Source of the DNA: Actibacterium lipolyticum
GTDB taxonomy: Bacteria > Pseudomonadota > Alphaproteobacteria > Rhodobacterales > Rhodobacteraceae
NCBI RefSeq assembly: GCF_900184935.1
Contig: NZ_FXYE01000001.1
Span: forward strand, 744,001-808,000
Direction of reading: 5' to 3'
Length of the DNA: 64,000 bases
The notes under the pieces were generated by a model. It saw only the letters and a list, made by a program, of their open reading frames with translations. It made no database searches and was not told the DNA's origin. The translations under genes were made by a program, and so were the position numbers. Below, piece by piece: positions 17,429-26,466 of the stretch (positions within the stretch are counted from its first letter, which is position 1; each line of letters opens with the position of its first letter).

Positions 17429-17882
17429 ATCGCTGCCAGAAAACACCATGCCGCCGTACGCCCCCGCACTCATAATCGCTTAAGATAGGGCTGCACCTTC
17501 CGCAGTCGGCGCGTCGAAAGCAAGGGGGCATATACCGCACCTGTTGACGCAGTGGGCGTGTGTGTCTGGCAAGTCAGCCAGAAAATTGACCCTGCCCAAG
17601 GTGATATTGTTGAAGATTTGCGCGGCCGAAGCGTTGCTATTTGATCACGTATATTCGGGTCTGCCTGTTCGCATAGATGTGCGTTTTTCGGCGCGAATTG
17701 TCGCCTACTCAGACCCAGTGTCCGGGCGTGCAAATGCGCGCGGATCCATTTTTTCGAAATATTTTAAGAAATTGATCCGGATCAACCCCCGTGTGCCGCG
17801 AACGTATTACGAATGATGAATGCAACCGCATTGTGAGGAACTTTTTGCCCACAATCCTGATCGCATTTGGAGGACTAGGTAA
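17429..17882. other. Divergent regulatory region between the Slam-like and RTX genes
   Basis: A 454-bp region without a convincing gene. It holds the perfect FNR-type box at 17772-17785, followed by TATTAC at 17805-17810 as a possible -10 element. A small inverted repeat CTGGC/GCCAG lies around 17566-17581. GGAGG at 17870-17874 is the ribosome-binding site of the RTX gene. Confidence 0.5.
17772..17785 (+). promoter_or_regulatory. FNR/FnrL-type box TTGAT-N4-ATCAA
   Basis: TTGATCCGGATCAA is a perfect 14-bp palindrome and matches the FNR/FixK consensus TTGAT-N4-ATCAA exactly. Its centre (17778.5) lies about 27-30 bp before candidate -10 hexamers (TATTAC at 17805 or TACGAA at 17808), close to the spacing of promoters activated by FNR from position -41.5. 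It is 98 bp before the RTX start codon and would control that gene, and perhaps the lipoprotein, by oxygen or nitric oxide. Confidence 0.6.
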
Positions 17883-20276
17883 ATGGCAACACCAATCGAC
17901 ATTAATAACACGCAAGACTTTGATCAGCCGCTGAACACGGATCCCGATTTTTCGGCGACCCACGTTTTCAGCACGGCTGACATCACCGGCACGTTCAGCG
18001 GCACCACCCAAGGCACCGATGGCGGAGTAATTGATTTCAGCGGTGCAAGCGGGATCAAAGAAACCAAAGAAGGGGTCACCCTTTACCCGATCGACAGTGA
18101 ATTCGGCTTTGTCGTTTCCGACTTTGAGGGTGCGGTCGAAAAAGAGGTCGACGGTATTTATGCCGAAGGTTGGGCAGGCGATTTGTTGATCGCTGGCCAA
18201 CAGGCGGGGCTTGTCGTCTCGGACGCGCCGACGGACACATTCAAGACACCTGCAGTTCTGGGAACATGGCTGTCAGGGTTGGGTGGGAACACCGTAAAGG
18301 CGTCAACCGAACATTACGTTGTGATGCAGCACGTGCTGTCGGATCAAAAGTTCCCCGGCGACCCGGATGCGCTGTATCCGCTGGATGATGACCTGATCCT
18401 ACTAAGCTTAAACCCAGCCTATGATGGGCAGTATGTTTCTGATCTGGTGAACGGAACGGCGATGTATGATGGCGAGCTTGTCGTCGTGCCAGACGTCAAC
18501 CAAGATGGCGTTATCGACATCAAAGATTTGCTGAACCCGAACGAAAGCTCGATCGAATACGACATCGCGTATAGTTCGGATTATTCGGTCACGATGAAAG
18601 ATGACGGTAAGCTGCTTTATCGTTGGGGCAACTCCGTCAAGCGGCCGAACGATGTGCGCATCGAAACGCATATCGACACGCCGGATGAGTGGAAAGAACT
18701 GGATCCATATAGCTCTCTCAAGTCGCTTTATGAAATCACGTCGGCGGAACTGGTGGTGCACCACACGATCACCAACAACCCGAACGATCAGATTCGCCCC
18801 GAAGATCTGGAAAACGAATCCGCGATCGGCACATTGCCGACCTACGAAGTGATCGAAAACTATAACGGCGACATTGGCCGCACTGTTTGGGCCAGCACCG
18901 ATGATTACTATGCGGGTGACGGCACGCTGTATCCAGCAGGAACCATTCTGCGCGATACGATGCTGGCGGACGCTGTAACGGGTACGATCCCCGATGAGAT
19001 CGGTACGATTTCCGAAGACTTGGAGCTTGGCTTTACGAATGCGTGGTACACCACCATGGATCGTGAACCTTTCGAACCGGTCTTGAACGAAGACGGCACC
19101 GAATACATCACCGGTCCGCGCTGGCGCCTACAGCCCGATAAATACGGGCAAGACCTGCCAAGCGTTACAATCCCGATCGACCCAAGTGACGAGCTTCCTG
19201 TGACGCAGGGCGAAGAAAAGTACGAAGTTGGTGCAGAAACCCAAACTGTCATCAACCTGCTTGACTGGGAAACAGAGATTTCCCCGCTGTCGATCAGCGC
19301 AGGCTGGCAGGACGGCGCAGGGACTGTGTCCGCGAACGGCCTGAACATGACCGACGATCTTGATGTGGCCTTCTACATCAAGGGCGATATCAAACCGGCC
19401 ACGATCTACAGTGCGGAACTACTTGTCGATTACGAAGAAATCCCAATTCACGACGAAGGGGACACCATCACCGGTACAGCCGAAGATGATTATCTGGTTG
19501 GCGTTGGTAACAACGAATTCACCGGCGGCGACGGTGCAGATTTGTTCGTTGTGTCCTACGGCACCTCGGTCACAGATGTGATCACGCAAAGTGTCATCAC
19601 GGACTTCGAGGTTGGGAAAGACAAGATCGGCCTTATCGGCTTTGACTCTCTCGTTGATTTCGATGCCGACACCGTGGAAGCACTTGATCTGATTACCCAA
19701 GGCGTGGATGGCGATGATCTTACCATCTACGTTGATGATCAGCTTGTGGCGACTTTGACAGGCGTCGCGGCTGAGCTGGGTATCGGCACAGAGGTTGACC
19801 CCGGCGAGGGGCTTAGCTTGCTTCACAGCTTCATCGTTTCCAACCCATCGCCAGGCGTGGATCCCGGGCCGGTCGAACCCAACTTGATTGTTGGCACCAA
19901 CGCGTCCGAGACACTTGAGGGCACTGTGGGTGATGACATCATCACAGCCTTGGGAGGTGATGACTATCTCTATGGTCTTGCTGGGAATGATGTTCTGGAC
20001 GGTGGTGCAGGGCTTGACCGGATGTACGGCGGGATGGGCGAGGACACGTTTGTCTTTGCGACCAACACTGGCTTGGACTTTGTCTATGACTTTGAAGACG
20101 GCATTGACCAGATCCAGCTTGATGGCATCGACTTTGCTGACGTCGAAATCACGGCTTATCGGACAAAGGATGTCCTGATCTCTGCTGGCGAAGACTTGAT
20201 GATCCTGCGTGGGGTCAATGTTGCCGACATTACAGAAGAAGACTTCAGCGTCGACAGCGGGCTTATGGTCGCCTGA
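17883..20276 (+). CDS. Acidic RTX (hemolysin-type calcium-binding) protein
   Basis: A 797-residue, strongly acidic protein with no N-terminal signal peptide, as expected for type I secretion. Residues 204-215 form a canonical EF-hand loop (DVNQDGVIDIKD). A first degenerate RTX block lies near residues 524-560 (DTITGTAEDDYLVGVG), and a clear nonapeptide block near 670-720 (GDDIITALGGDDYLYG, GNDVLDGGAG). The last 80 residues (YDFEDGIDQIQLDG, then a short acidic tail ending LMVA) look like an RTX export signal. The first 500 residues match no family I know. ATG at 17883 has GGAGG 9 bases upstream. No type I transporter genes are adjacent. The lipoprotein gene follows 35 bp later. Confidence 0.8.
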   Translation: MATPIDINNTQDFDQPLNTDPDFSATHVFSTADITGTFSGTTQGTDGGVIDFSGASGIKETKEGVTLYPIDSEFGFVVSDFEGAVEKEVDGIYAEGWAGDLLIAGQQAGLVVSDAPTDTFKTPAVLGTWLSGLGGNTVKASTEHYVVMQHVLSDQKFPGDPDALYPLDDDLILLSLNPAYDGQYVSDLVNGTAMYDGELVVVPDVNQDGVIDIKDLLNPNESSIEYDIAYSSDYSVTMKDDGKLLYRWGNSVKRPNDVRIETHIDTPDEWKELDPYSSLKSLYEITSAELVVHHTITNNPNDQIRPEDLENESAIGTLPTYEVIENYNGDIGRTVWASTDDYYAGDGTLYPAGTILRDTMLADAVTGTIPDEIGTISEDLELGFTNAWYTTMDREPFEPVLNEDGTEYITGPRWRLQPDKYGQDLPSVTIPIDPSDELPVTQGEEKYEVGAETQTVINLLDWETEISPLSISAGWQDGAGTVSANGLNMTDDLDVAFYIKGDIKPATIYSAELLVDYEEIPIHDEGDTITGTAEDDYLVGVGNNEFTGGDGADLFVVSYGTSVTDVITQSVITDFEVGKDKIGLIGFDSLVDFDADTVEALDLITQGVDGDDLTIYVDDQLVATLTGVAAELGIGTEVDPGEGLSLLHSFIVSNPSPGVDPGPVEPNLIVGTNASETLEGTVGDDIITALGGDDYLYGLAGNDVLDGGAGLDRMYGGMGEDTFVFATNTGLDFVYDFEDGIDQIQLDGIDFADVEITAYRTKDVLISAGEDLMILRGVNVADITEEDFSVDSGLMVA

Positions 20277-20311
20277 TGGCGTCGCAGTATATTGAATTGA
20301 AAGAGAAAACC

Positions 20312-20920
20312 ATGAAACACTATGCAACACTTACAATGTGCGCTGCGTCGCTGGCGCTTGCGGGATGCGGCGGCGGTTCTTCTTCGCCGACCGCGGCACC
20401 GCCAACCGGTGTGACCCCTGCATCTTACGCAACTGTCGATGCAGCTGCGGTGGCAATGCAAGATACTTATACCGATGCAAACGGTGACGTTCTTGCCGGC
20501 GTAACGGTTGCCAGCGAGACTGAGGTGATGAACGCCGCGAATGCGACCTATTCGGGGTATGTTGGCGGTGACCTGACGAGCGGCGGCAGATTAGTTGGTG
20601 AGCTTAGTATCGCCGCTGATTTCGCCAGTGAAACAGCCACCAGCACGGCAACCAATTTCTTCCATGATACGGATGGAGCTTACGCGGGAACGCTGTCGGG
20701 GGCTGGCATCATTGTGCCGGGGGCCCCAGGTGCTGTTCCACAGCTCTCCACCACGATTGCGGGTGACCTGACAAACGGCGGGTCCACACACGCAACCTCA
20801 ATTGGCTTGGAGGGTGATTTCATCGCCAGCGGTGGCGATGTGGTCGCTGTTGCGGGTCTTGCTGACGGAACGGTGGGTGCGGGCGTGTTGTTCACCGGCA
20901 CGTTTGCTGCCGAAAAATAA
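20312..20920 (+). CDS. Outer-membrane lipoprotein with TbpB-like beta-barrel domain (putative Slam client)
   Basis: A 202-residue lipoprotein. Cys19 sits in the lipobox LALAGC and is followed by GGGSSSP, a flexible tether without the Asp at +2 that would retain it in the inner membrane. The body is made of short beta strands rich in Gly, Ala, Ser and Thr; the last third has the pattern GDLTNGG...IGLEGDFIASGGDVVAVAGLAD...GVLFTGTFAAEK (given in parts), resembling the C-terminal barrel of transferrin-binding protein B-like proteins, usual clients of Slam. ATG at 20312 is 35 bp after the RTX stop; an in-frame ATG at 20276 would put 12 residues before the signal peptide. A strong terminator follows. 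Confidence 0.7.
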   Translation: MKHYATLTMCAASLALAGCGGGSSSPTAAPPTGVTPASYATVDAAAVAMQDTYTDANGDVLAGVTVASETEVMNAANATYSGYVGGDLTSGGRLVGELSIAADFASETATSTATNFFHDTDGAYAGTLSGAGIIVPGAPGAVPQLSTTIAGDLTNGGSTHATSIGLEGDFIASGGDVVAVAGLADGTVGAGVLFTGTFAAEK

Positions 20921-20943
20921 CACTCAGACTGTTCTCGAACATG

Positions 20944-20974
20944 ACGCCAGCGCTCAATTGAGCGCTGGCGTTTT
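20944..20974 (+). terminator. Strong rho-independent terminator after the lipoprotein gene
   Basis: Bases 20944-20971 are a perfect 28-bp palindrome (14-bp arms ACGCCAGCGCTCAA and TTGAGCGCTGGCGT), followed by TTTT. It lies 23 bp after the lipoprotein stop and ends the RTX-lipoprotein transcript. Confidence 0.85.
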
Positions 20975-21237
20975 GCGTTAGAGGTAGCCCGCGCTGTTGG
21001 GCCATCCGATAAGTGGCACAAGGGGAATGGTTCAAGCCCCGCATCATCACAGCCCCAAACGATCCCCTCCGAGCCAAGCCGCTGATTGTCGGTGCAACCT
21101 TTCCTCACCTTTGGTGTGCGTGCAGGTTCCATTTGGCGCAAACCGACATCCCCAAATACGTGATGGCACGGAGCAAAAGCTCCGCGCCATCACAGCGATA
21201 ACTAGTTCTGTGCCGAGGGCCATGGTGGCCCCCGTGC
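20975..21237. other. Non-coding stretch between lipoprotein and RND genes, with a minus-strand hairpin
   Basis: No credible gene in 263 bp. Two hairpins are visible: GGGCCA/TGGCCC at 21217-21231 just after the RND stop, and a longer one at 21165-21188. Confidence 0.45.
21165..21188 (-). terminator. Terminator-like hairpin after the RND operon
   Basis: GGCACGGAGC at 21165-21174 pairs with GCTCCGCGCC at 21179-21188 around an AAAA loop, with one mismatch in 10 pairs. It is about 50 bp downstream of the RND stop codon on the minus strand. No T-run follows, so termination would be weak or Rho-assisted. Confidence 0.4.
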
Positions 21238-24200
21238 TTAGGTTTTGAACACCCGATAGATCGCCGGGATGACAAGCACCGTCAGCAACGTCGATGACAA
21301 CAGCCCGAACAGAAGCGATATCGCCAAGCCTTGGAAGATCGGGTCGCTTAAGATCACGACCGCGCCGATCATGGCGGCGATTGCGGTCAGCAGGATCGGT
21401 TTGAACCGGATCGCGCCAGCCTCGATCAGAATATCGACCTTTGACTTACCAGTTTCGTCCGCATGCCGGATGAAGTCCACCAACAGGATAGAGTTGCGCA
21501 CGATGATCCCGGCCAGCGCGATGAACCCAATCATCGATGTCGCCGAAAACGGCGCGCCCCACAGCCAGTGTCCGAACATGATGCCAAGGAAGGTCAGCGG
21601 CACCGGTGTTAGCACCACCAGCGGCAATCTGAACGACCCGAACTGGGCCACGACCAGAATATAGATGCCGACCAAGGCAATGCCAAAAGCCGCGCCCATA
21701 TCGCGGAAGGTGATCCATGTGACCTCCCACTCTCCGTCCCACAGCAGGGTAACGGTGCTTTCATCCTCGGGCTGGCCGTTCATGCGGATTGTCGGTTTTG
21801 TGCCGTCTTCCCATTCCATCGCATCAAGCGCATCAGCGACGGCAAGCATGCCATACAGCGGTGCTTCGAATGTGCCGGCAAGTTCGGCCATCACCATTTC
21901 AGCGTCCCGCCCGTTGTGCCGGAATATCGGGAACGAGGCGCGCTCTTCCTCAATACGGATCACATCGCCCAGTTCAACGACGCCGCGCGCGCCCGGCAAC
22001 ACGTTGGCCGGGATCGGGGTGGACAGGAACCGTTCGTCCAACAGCTTGTCACCATCCGCGCGTTCCACGGTGATCGGGATTGGATTGCGCCCATCGCCGC
22101 GATGGGAATAGCCGACTGTTTGCCCGGCATTCAGAAGGGACAGCGTGTCAAACACATCGCTTTCCTCAACGCTGAAAAATTCCAGATCATCGGTCGAGAT
22201 GGTGGCCCGCAGCCTGCGTGGTTGAGTGCCGAAACTGTCATCCACATCCACGATGAAGGGCACGCCCTCAAATGCCTCGCGGATTTTGGCGGCAGCGGCG
22301 CGGCGCGTATCCGCGTCGGGGCCGTAAACCTCGGCCAGAAGGGTCGCGATAACCGGGGGGCCGGGGGGCGGTTCGACCGTTTTCAGGTTCGTGCCGACGG
22401 GTGTTTCAACCTGTTCTAGAAGCGTGCGTATTTCCAACGCGATTTCGTGGCTGGGGCGGTCGCGATGGGTTTTGGGTGTCAGGTTGATCTGAACTTCACC
22501 CAAATTCGGTTCGTTGCGCAGGTAATAGTGGCGTACAAGCCCGTTGAAGTTAAACGGCGCGGCCGTTCCCGCGTGGGTCTGGGCCGATACGACCTCTGGC
22601 AGGTCCATCACCACCTGAGCAACCTGTTGCGCGACGGCGTCTGTTGCCTCTACCGGTGCGCCTTCGGGTAGGTCGATGATCACAGCAAGCTCTGACTTGT
22701 TGTCGAAGGGCAGCAGTTTGACGGTCACGTCCTTGGTATAAAGCAAGGTGAGAGAGCCAAAGGAAAGCACGGCCGTGACCAGCAGGAACACAAGGCTGAT
22801 GCCTTTGCTTGCCAATAAAGGGCGGGCGACGGCGGAATAGATGCGCCCAAGGGTGCCCCCCTGTGTATCGCCATGGGCATGGTCACTAACCGGCGCACGG
22901 CCCGCAATTTTGATCATCAGCCAAGGTGTGATGATCACCGCCACGAAGAACGAAAAGATCATCGCGGCGGATGCGTTGGCCGGGATCGGGCTCATATACG
23001 GGCCCATAAGCCCCGAAACGAACAGCATCGGCAGCAGCGCAACAACAACCGTAAGGGTCGCGACGATGGTGGGGTTGCCCACTTCGGCGACGGCCTCAAT
23101 CGCACTGGCGACGCGGCTTTTCTTTGGGTCCAACGCCCAGTGTCGCGCGATGTTTTCGATGACCACAATCGCGTCATCCACCAAGATACCGATGGAGAAA
23201 ATCAGCGCGAACAGGGACACCCGGTTCAGGGTGTAACCCATGATCCACGCAGCAAAGAGGGTCAGCAAAATCGTGACCGGGATCACGATGGCCACCACGA
23301 TGCTTTCGCGCCAGCCGATGGCGATCAGCACAAGCCCGATGATGGAAACCGTCGCAAGACCAAGGTGGAACAGCAGCTCGTTCGCCTTTTCATCTGCGGT
23401 TTCGCCATAGTCACGCGTGATTTCAACGTGGATGGTTTCGGGGATCAGGTCGCCCTCTAACGCGTGGACCTTGTGAATAATTTCTTCGGCCACAAGAACG
23501 GCATTGGCGCCCGCGCGTTTGGCGACGGCAAGCGTTACGGCAGGTGCGCGGTGCACCGTTCCATCCGCGGCGCGGGTGACGTTAGCGACGAAATGATCGC
23601 TGGTGTCATCAATGAACGCGATGTCGGCCACGTCAGACACATACACCGCACGTTCATCGCGCGAGGTCAGCAAAAGGTTGGCGATTTCGGCGGGGGCCGT
23701 CAGCGTTTCACCGGCGACAAGGTCGATCTGTTCGCGCCCGTCGCGCAACTTTCCGGTGTTGAATGCGCGGTTCGCATTGGCCACTTTCCCGGCAAGCTGC
23801 TGCAAGGTGACACCAAACAACGCCAGCTTTTCAGGGTCAGGCGCGATGCGCAAAGCCTCGGGTGCTTCGCCGACCAGATAGGTCAGCCCGACATTGTTGA
23901 TCTTGGCGACCTCGGCGCGGACCTGACGTGCGACGCGGGTCAGATCGTTGGCGGAAACGCCGCTTTCATGTTCGGCGGCAAAGGTAAGCGAAACAATCGC
24001 GACATCGTCGATCCCACGCCCGACAATCAGCGGTTCGGGGATCCCGATGGGGATGCGGTCAAGATTGGCGCGCACCTTGTCATGCACGCGCAGGATGGCC
24101 GTGTCGGCGGGTGTGCCAACGACAAACCGTGCCGTGACCATCGCCGCATCATCGCGGGTGGAGGAATACACATGTTCCACCCCATTGATGCCTTTGACGA

Positions 24201-24444
24201 TGGTTTCCATCGGTTCCGTGACCAACTTCACGGCATCTTCGGCCTTTAGGCCCGCGGCCTGAATGTGAATATCAACCAAGGGCACCGATATCTGCGGCTC
24301 TTCTTCCCGAGGGAGGGAGACCAGCGCGATCATACCCACGGCCAGAGCCGCCAAAATGAACAGTGGGGTCAGCGCCGACGATACAAACGCCTTGGTCAAG
24401 CCGCCCGCAATTCCCAGCGGGGTGGGGGTCTTGGGATCAGTCAT
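21238..24444 (-). CDS. RND efflux transporter permease (AcrB-like)
   Basis: A 1068-residue inner-membrane pump. It has the first transmembrane segment near residues 25-45, a large periplasmic loop, the proton-relay pair of Asp residues in GILVDDAIVVIENIARHW (TM4), then the second half with the same topology (DMGAAFGIALVGIYILVVAQFG and LAGIIVRNSILLVDFIRH). The lack of heavy-metal signature motifs and the sequence GREEEPQISVP-like SLPREEEPQISVP near residue 47 place it with drug/hydrophobe-type RND pumps of the one-component MMPL-free class. ATG at 24444 overlaps the membrane fusion gene by 8 bp; a TTG 12 bp upstream is less likely. No outer-membrane channel gene is present. Confidence 0.93.
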   Translation of the reverse strand: MTDPKTPTPLGIAGGLTKAFVSSALTPLFILAALAVGMIALVSLPREEEPQISVPLVDIHIQAAGLKAEDAVKLVTEPMETIVKGINGVEHVYSSTRDDAAMVTARFVVGTPADTAILRVHDKVRANLDRIPIGIPEPLIVGRGIDDVAIVSLTFAAEHESGVSANDLTRVARQVRAEVAKINNVGLTYLVGEAPEALRIAPDPEKLALFGVTLQQLAGKVANANRAFNTGKLRDGREQIDLVAGETLTAPAEIANLLLTSRDERAVYVSDVADIAFIDDTSDHFVANVTRAADGTVHRAPAVTLAVAKRAGANAVLVAEEIIHKVHALEGDLIPETIHVEITRDYGETADEKANELLFHLGLATVSIIGLVLIAIGWRESIVVAIVIPVTILLTLFAAWIMGYTLNRVSLFALIFSIGILVDDAIVVIENIARHWALDPKKSRVASAIEAVAEVGNPTIVATLTVVVALLPMLFVSGLMGPYMSPIPANASAAMIFSFFVAVIITPWLMIKIAGRAPVSDHAHGDTQGGTLGRIYSAVARPLLASKGISLVFLLVTAVLSFGSLTLLYTKDVTVKLLPFDNKSELAVIIDLPEGAPVEATDAVAQQVAQVVMDLPEVVSAQTHAGTAAPFNFNGLVRHYYLRNEPNLGEVQINLTPKTHRDRPSHEIALEIRTLLEQVETPVGTNLKTVEPPPGPPVIATLLAEVYGPDADTRRAAAAKIREAFEGVPFIVDVDDSFGTQPRRLRATISTDDLEFFSVEESDVFDTLSLLNAGQTVGYSHRGDGRNPIPITVERADGDKLLDERFLSTPIPANVLPGARGVVELGDVIRIEEERASFPIFRHNGRDAEMVMAELAGTFEAPLYGMLAVADALDAMEWEDGTKPTIRMNGQPEDESTVTLLWDGEWEVTWITFRDMGAAFGIALVGIYILVVAQFGSFRLPLVVLTPVPLTFLGIMFGHWLWGAPFSATSMIGFIALAGIIVRNSILLVDFIRHADETGKSKVDILIEAGAIRFKPILLTAIAAMIGAVVILSDPIFQGLAISLLFGLLSSTLLTVLVIPAIYRVFKT

Positions 24445-25408
24445 GGTGCTGCACAACGCTTTCGCCGGCCGTTACGCCAGCAACAATTTCAACCATGTCC
24501 ACGCCGTCGATCATATGGTGTTGACCAAGCAGGACAGTGCGATGCGCCACGTCCTCGCCCGCGCCGACCCAGATGAAATCAAGGCCCGATTGGGTGGTGA
24601 CGTAGGACGCTGGCACAAGCAGTGCGTCGCGTTCCCGGATGGGCAAACGCACCAGCACGCGGGCGTCTACGAACGCATCGCTCAGGCCCGCGACTTCGAC
24701 ATCGGCGATCACGCGGCCGTTTTCGATCTGTGGGTAAACCCGCGCCAAACGCCCTTCTTTCAACGCGCCGCCTTCTTCGATCTGAATGACCGCCCCTTCG
24801 CTAAGGGTGCTTGCGTGACGTTCAGGAACGGCCAACCGCAGGAAAAAGCCACCGCCACCGATCATGGCAATGACCTCGCCCGGCATGACCACCGCGCCAG
24901 CCGCGACCGGGACATCAAGGACGCGCCCGCCAATGGGGGCCAGCACCGCACCTTCGGCGCTTTGTTGTTCCACCACCCTGCGTTCAGCGCGCACAGACTC
25001 GATCTGGTTGGTCATCACGTCCACTTGCGTGCGCAACCCATCAAGCCGCTGAACGGTCGTCACGCCCCGTTGAAGCAACTCTTCGCCGCGCGTCAGTTCC
25101 GTCTGCGCGTTTTCCAGCTGCGAGTTCAACGCTTGAAGCTGCGCGTCCAGCGCGGCCAGTTGAAAGGCCAGTTTTTCATCGATGACCTCGGCCAGCACCT
25201 GCCCGGCGTCAACCTGCGCGCCTTCGGTTATGGTTAAGGACGTCATGGTGCCGCCCAGCCGCGCCCGTGCGGGGATGCGGTCACGCGCTTCGATCCGGCC
25301 ATAGACCGCTTTCCATTCGGTCAGCGGAACCAGTTCTGCGGCGAACGGTTCCTGTGCGTGCAGCGGAGTCAGCGATAAAAGGGTGGCGACAAGGGCCCAG
25401 CGAAGCAT
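24437..25408 (-). CDS. RND efflux periplasmic adaptor (membrane fusion protein)
   Basis: A 323-residue secreted adaptor. A short signal peptide ends at LHAQE. Barrel and lipoyl halves are seen as RIPARARLGGTMTSLTITEG and GAVLAPIGGRVLDVPVAAGA, separated by a helical hairpin at about residues 80-145 (LDAQLQALNSQLENAQTEL). It links the RND pump to an outer-membrane channel, here not encoded nearby. ATG at 25408 has AAAGGAG upstream. Its end overlaps the pump gene by 8 bp. A LysR regulator gene lies 147 bp upstream on the same strand. Confidence 0.9.
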   Translation of the reverse strand: MLRWALVATLLSLTPLHAQEPFAAELVPLTEWKAVYGRIEARDRIPARARLGGTMTSLTITEGAQVDAGQVLAEVIDEKLAFQLAALDAQLQALNSQLENAQTELTRGEELLQRGVTTVQRLDGLRTQVDVMTNQIESVRAERRVVEQQSAEGAVLAPIGGRVLDVPVAAGAVVMPGEVIAMIGGGGFFLRLAVPERHASTLSEGAVIQIEEGGALKEGRLARVYPQIENGRVIADVEVAGLSDAFVDARVLVRLPIRERDALLVPASYVTTQSGLDFIWVGAGEDVAHRTVLLGQHHMIDGVDMVEIVAGVTAGESVVQHHD

Positions 25409-25555
25409 GGCGTGCTCCTTTCATAAGGATACCTTCACCTCTGACGAACCAGATGTGACAGGCGTGTTCGATGCGCAATTGGCGCGGCGTTTTGGGGCAT
25501 TTAGCGGAAAAAAATCGGCTGGGGCCTTGATATGCGTCAAGGCTGGGCCGCGTTG

Positions 25556-26446
25556 CTAACGCAGGCGCCGGGTCAGTTCTTTGTCCAATAGATCGAAGAC
25601 CAGGCGGACGCGGCGGCTGGTTTTCAGTTCGCGATGGGCGATCAACCAAATCGGGAATGTGATTGATGGAAAGTCGGGCAGGGCGCGTTGCACCAGCGGT
25701 TCTGCGTCACCGACATGTGTCGGGACAACGCCAATTCCGATGCCGTGTTTCACCATTTCCCATTGGACCAAATGATTGGCGCTGATTACCGGGAAATTGC
25801 GGCGGGTCAGGTTTAGCCCGTGCGCGTTCAGACCGTTAATCAAAACGTCATTCTGATCAAAGCCAATGAAATCGGCGTCGGACGGATCGCCCATTTTGCG
25901 GATATATTGCGGCGTCGCGTAAAGCTGCGCCTCGTCATCGACGATCTTCTTCGCGATCAGGTCAGGATGCGTGGGGCGGGCGCTGCGGAGCGCGATGTCA
26001 GCCTCGCGGCGGCGCAGGTCGCGCACGTCGTTGGTGGCGACGACCTCTACGTCAATTCCGGGCGCGATTTGGCGAAGTTTGGCGATGATGGGCGGCAACA
26101 GGAAGGCGGAATAAACCTCGCTTGCTGTGATGCAGATCGACCCTTCGATGGATTGCGCTTGCCCCGAAGCCGTAAGCGAAACACTGGCCGCCGCCGCGCC
26201 CATTTCGCGCACATGTTCCACCAGTTCAAACCCACTTGGGGTTAGCTGCAACCCGCGCCCAACCCGTTCGAACAGGACCACGCCCAGTTCTTGTTCCAGC
26301 GCGCTGACTTGGCGGCCCAAGGTCGGTTGCGCAACGCCAAGCGCACGAGCGGCAGCGGAAAGCGAGCCCTCTTCGGCGGTGACAAGGAAAGCCCGCGCGC
26401 GGTTCCAGTCAAATTTAACAGAACGCCAATCCATGCTAAAATGCAT
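25556..26446 (-). CDS. LysR-family transcriptional regulator
   Basis: A 296-residue regulator. The N-terminal winged helix is at residues 12-70 (FLVTAEEGSLSAAARALGVAQPTLGRQVSALEQELG, shown in part as GSLSAAARALGVAQPT), followed by a periplasmic-binding-fold sensor domain. It diverges from the alcohol dehydrogenase gene with 80 bp between, and precedes the RND pair on the same strand, so either could be its target; the divergent arrangement favours the dehydrogenase. ATG at 26446 is used; an ATG at 26434 would also keep the DNA-binding domain. Confidence 0.9.
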   Translation of the reverse strand: MHFSMDWRSVKFDWNRARAFLVTAEEGSLSAAARALGVAQPTLGRQVSALEQELGVVLFERVGRGLQLTPSGFELVEHVREMGAAAASVSLTASGQAQSIEGSICITASEVYSAFLLPPIIAKLRQIAPGIDVEVVATNDVRDLRRREADIALRSARPTHPDLIAKKIVDDEAQLYATPQYIRKMGDPSDADFIGFDQNDVLINGLNAHGLNLTRRNFPVISANHLVQWEMVKHGIGIGVVPTHVGDAEPLVQRALPDFPSITFPIWLIAHRELKTSRRVRLVFDLLDKELTRRLR

Positions 26447-26466
26447 ACCAATACTGCGATTTTGGT
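26447..26466. promoter_or_regulatory. Candidate LysR operator ACCAA-N10-TTGGT
   Basis: ACCAA at 26447-26451 and TTGGT at 26462-26466 form an inverted repeat directly before the LysR start codon, in the 80-bp divergent region with the dehydrogenase gene. Its size and position suit a LysR autoregulatory site. No binding data. Confidence 0.35.

Noticed and set aside
14585-21237. Integrative element inserted at tRNA-Phe
   Set aside because: No integrase, transposase or repeated tRNA end could be found by eye, so only a weak suspicion is kept as a finding.
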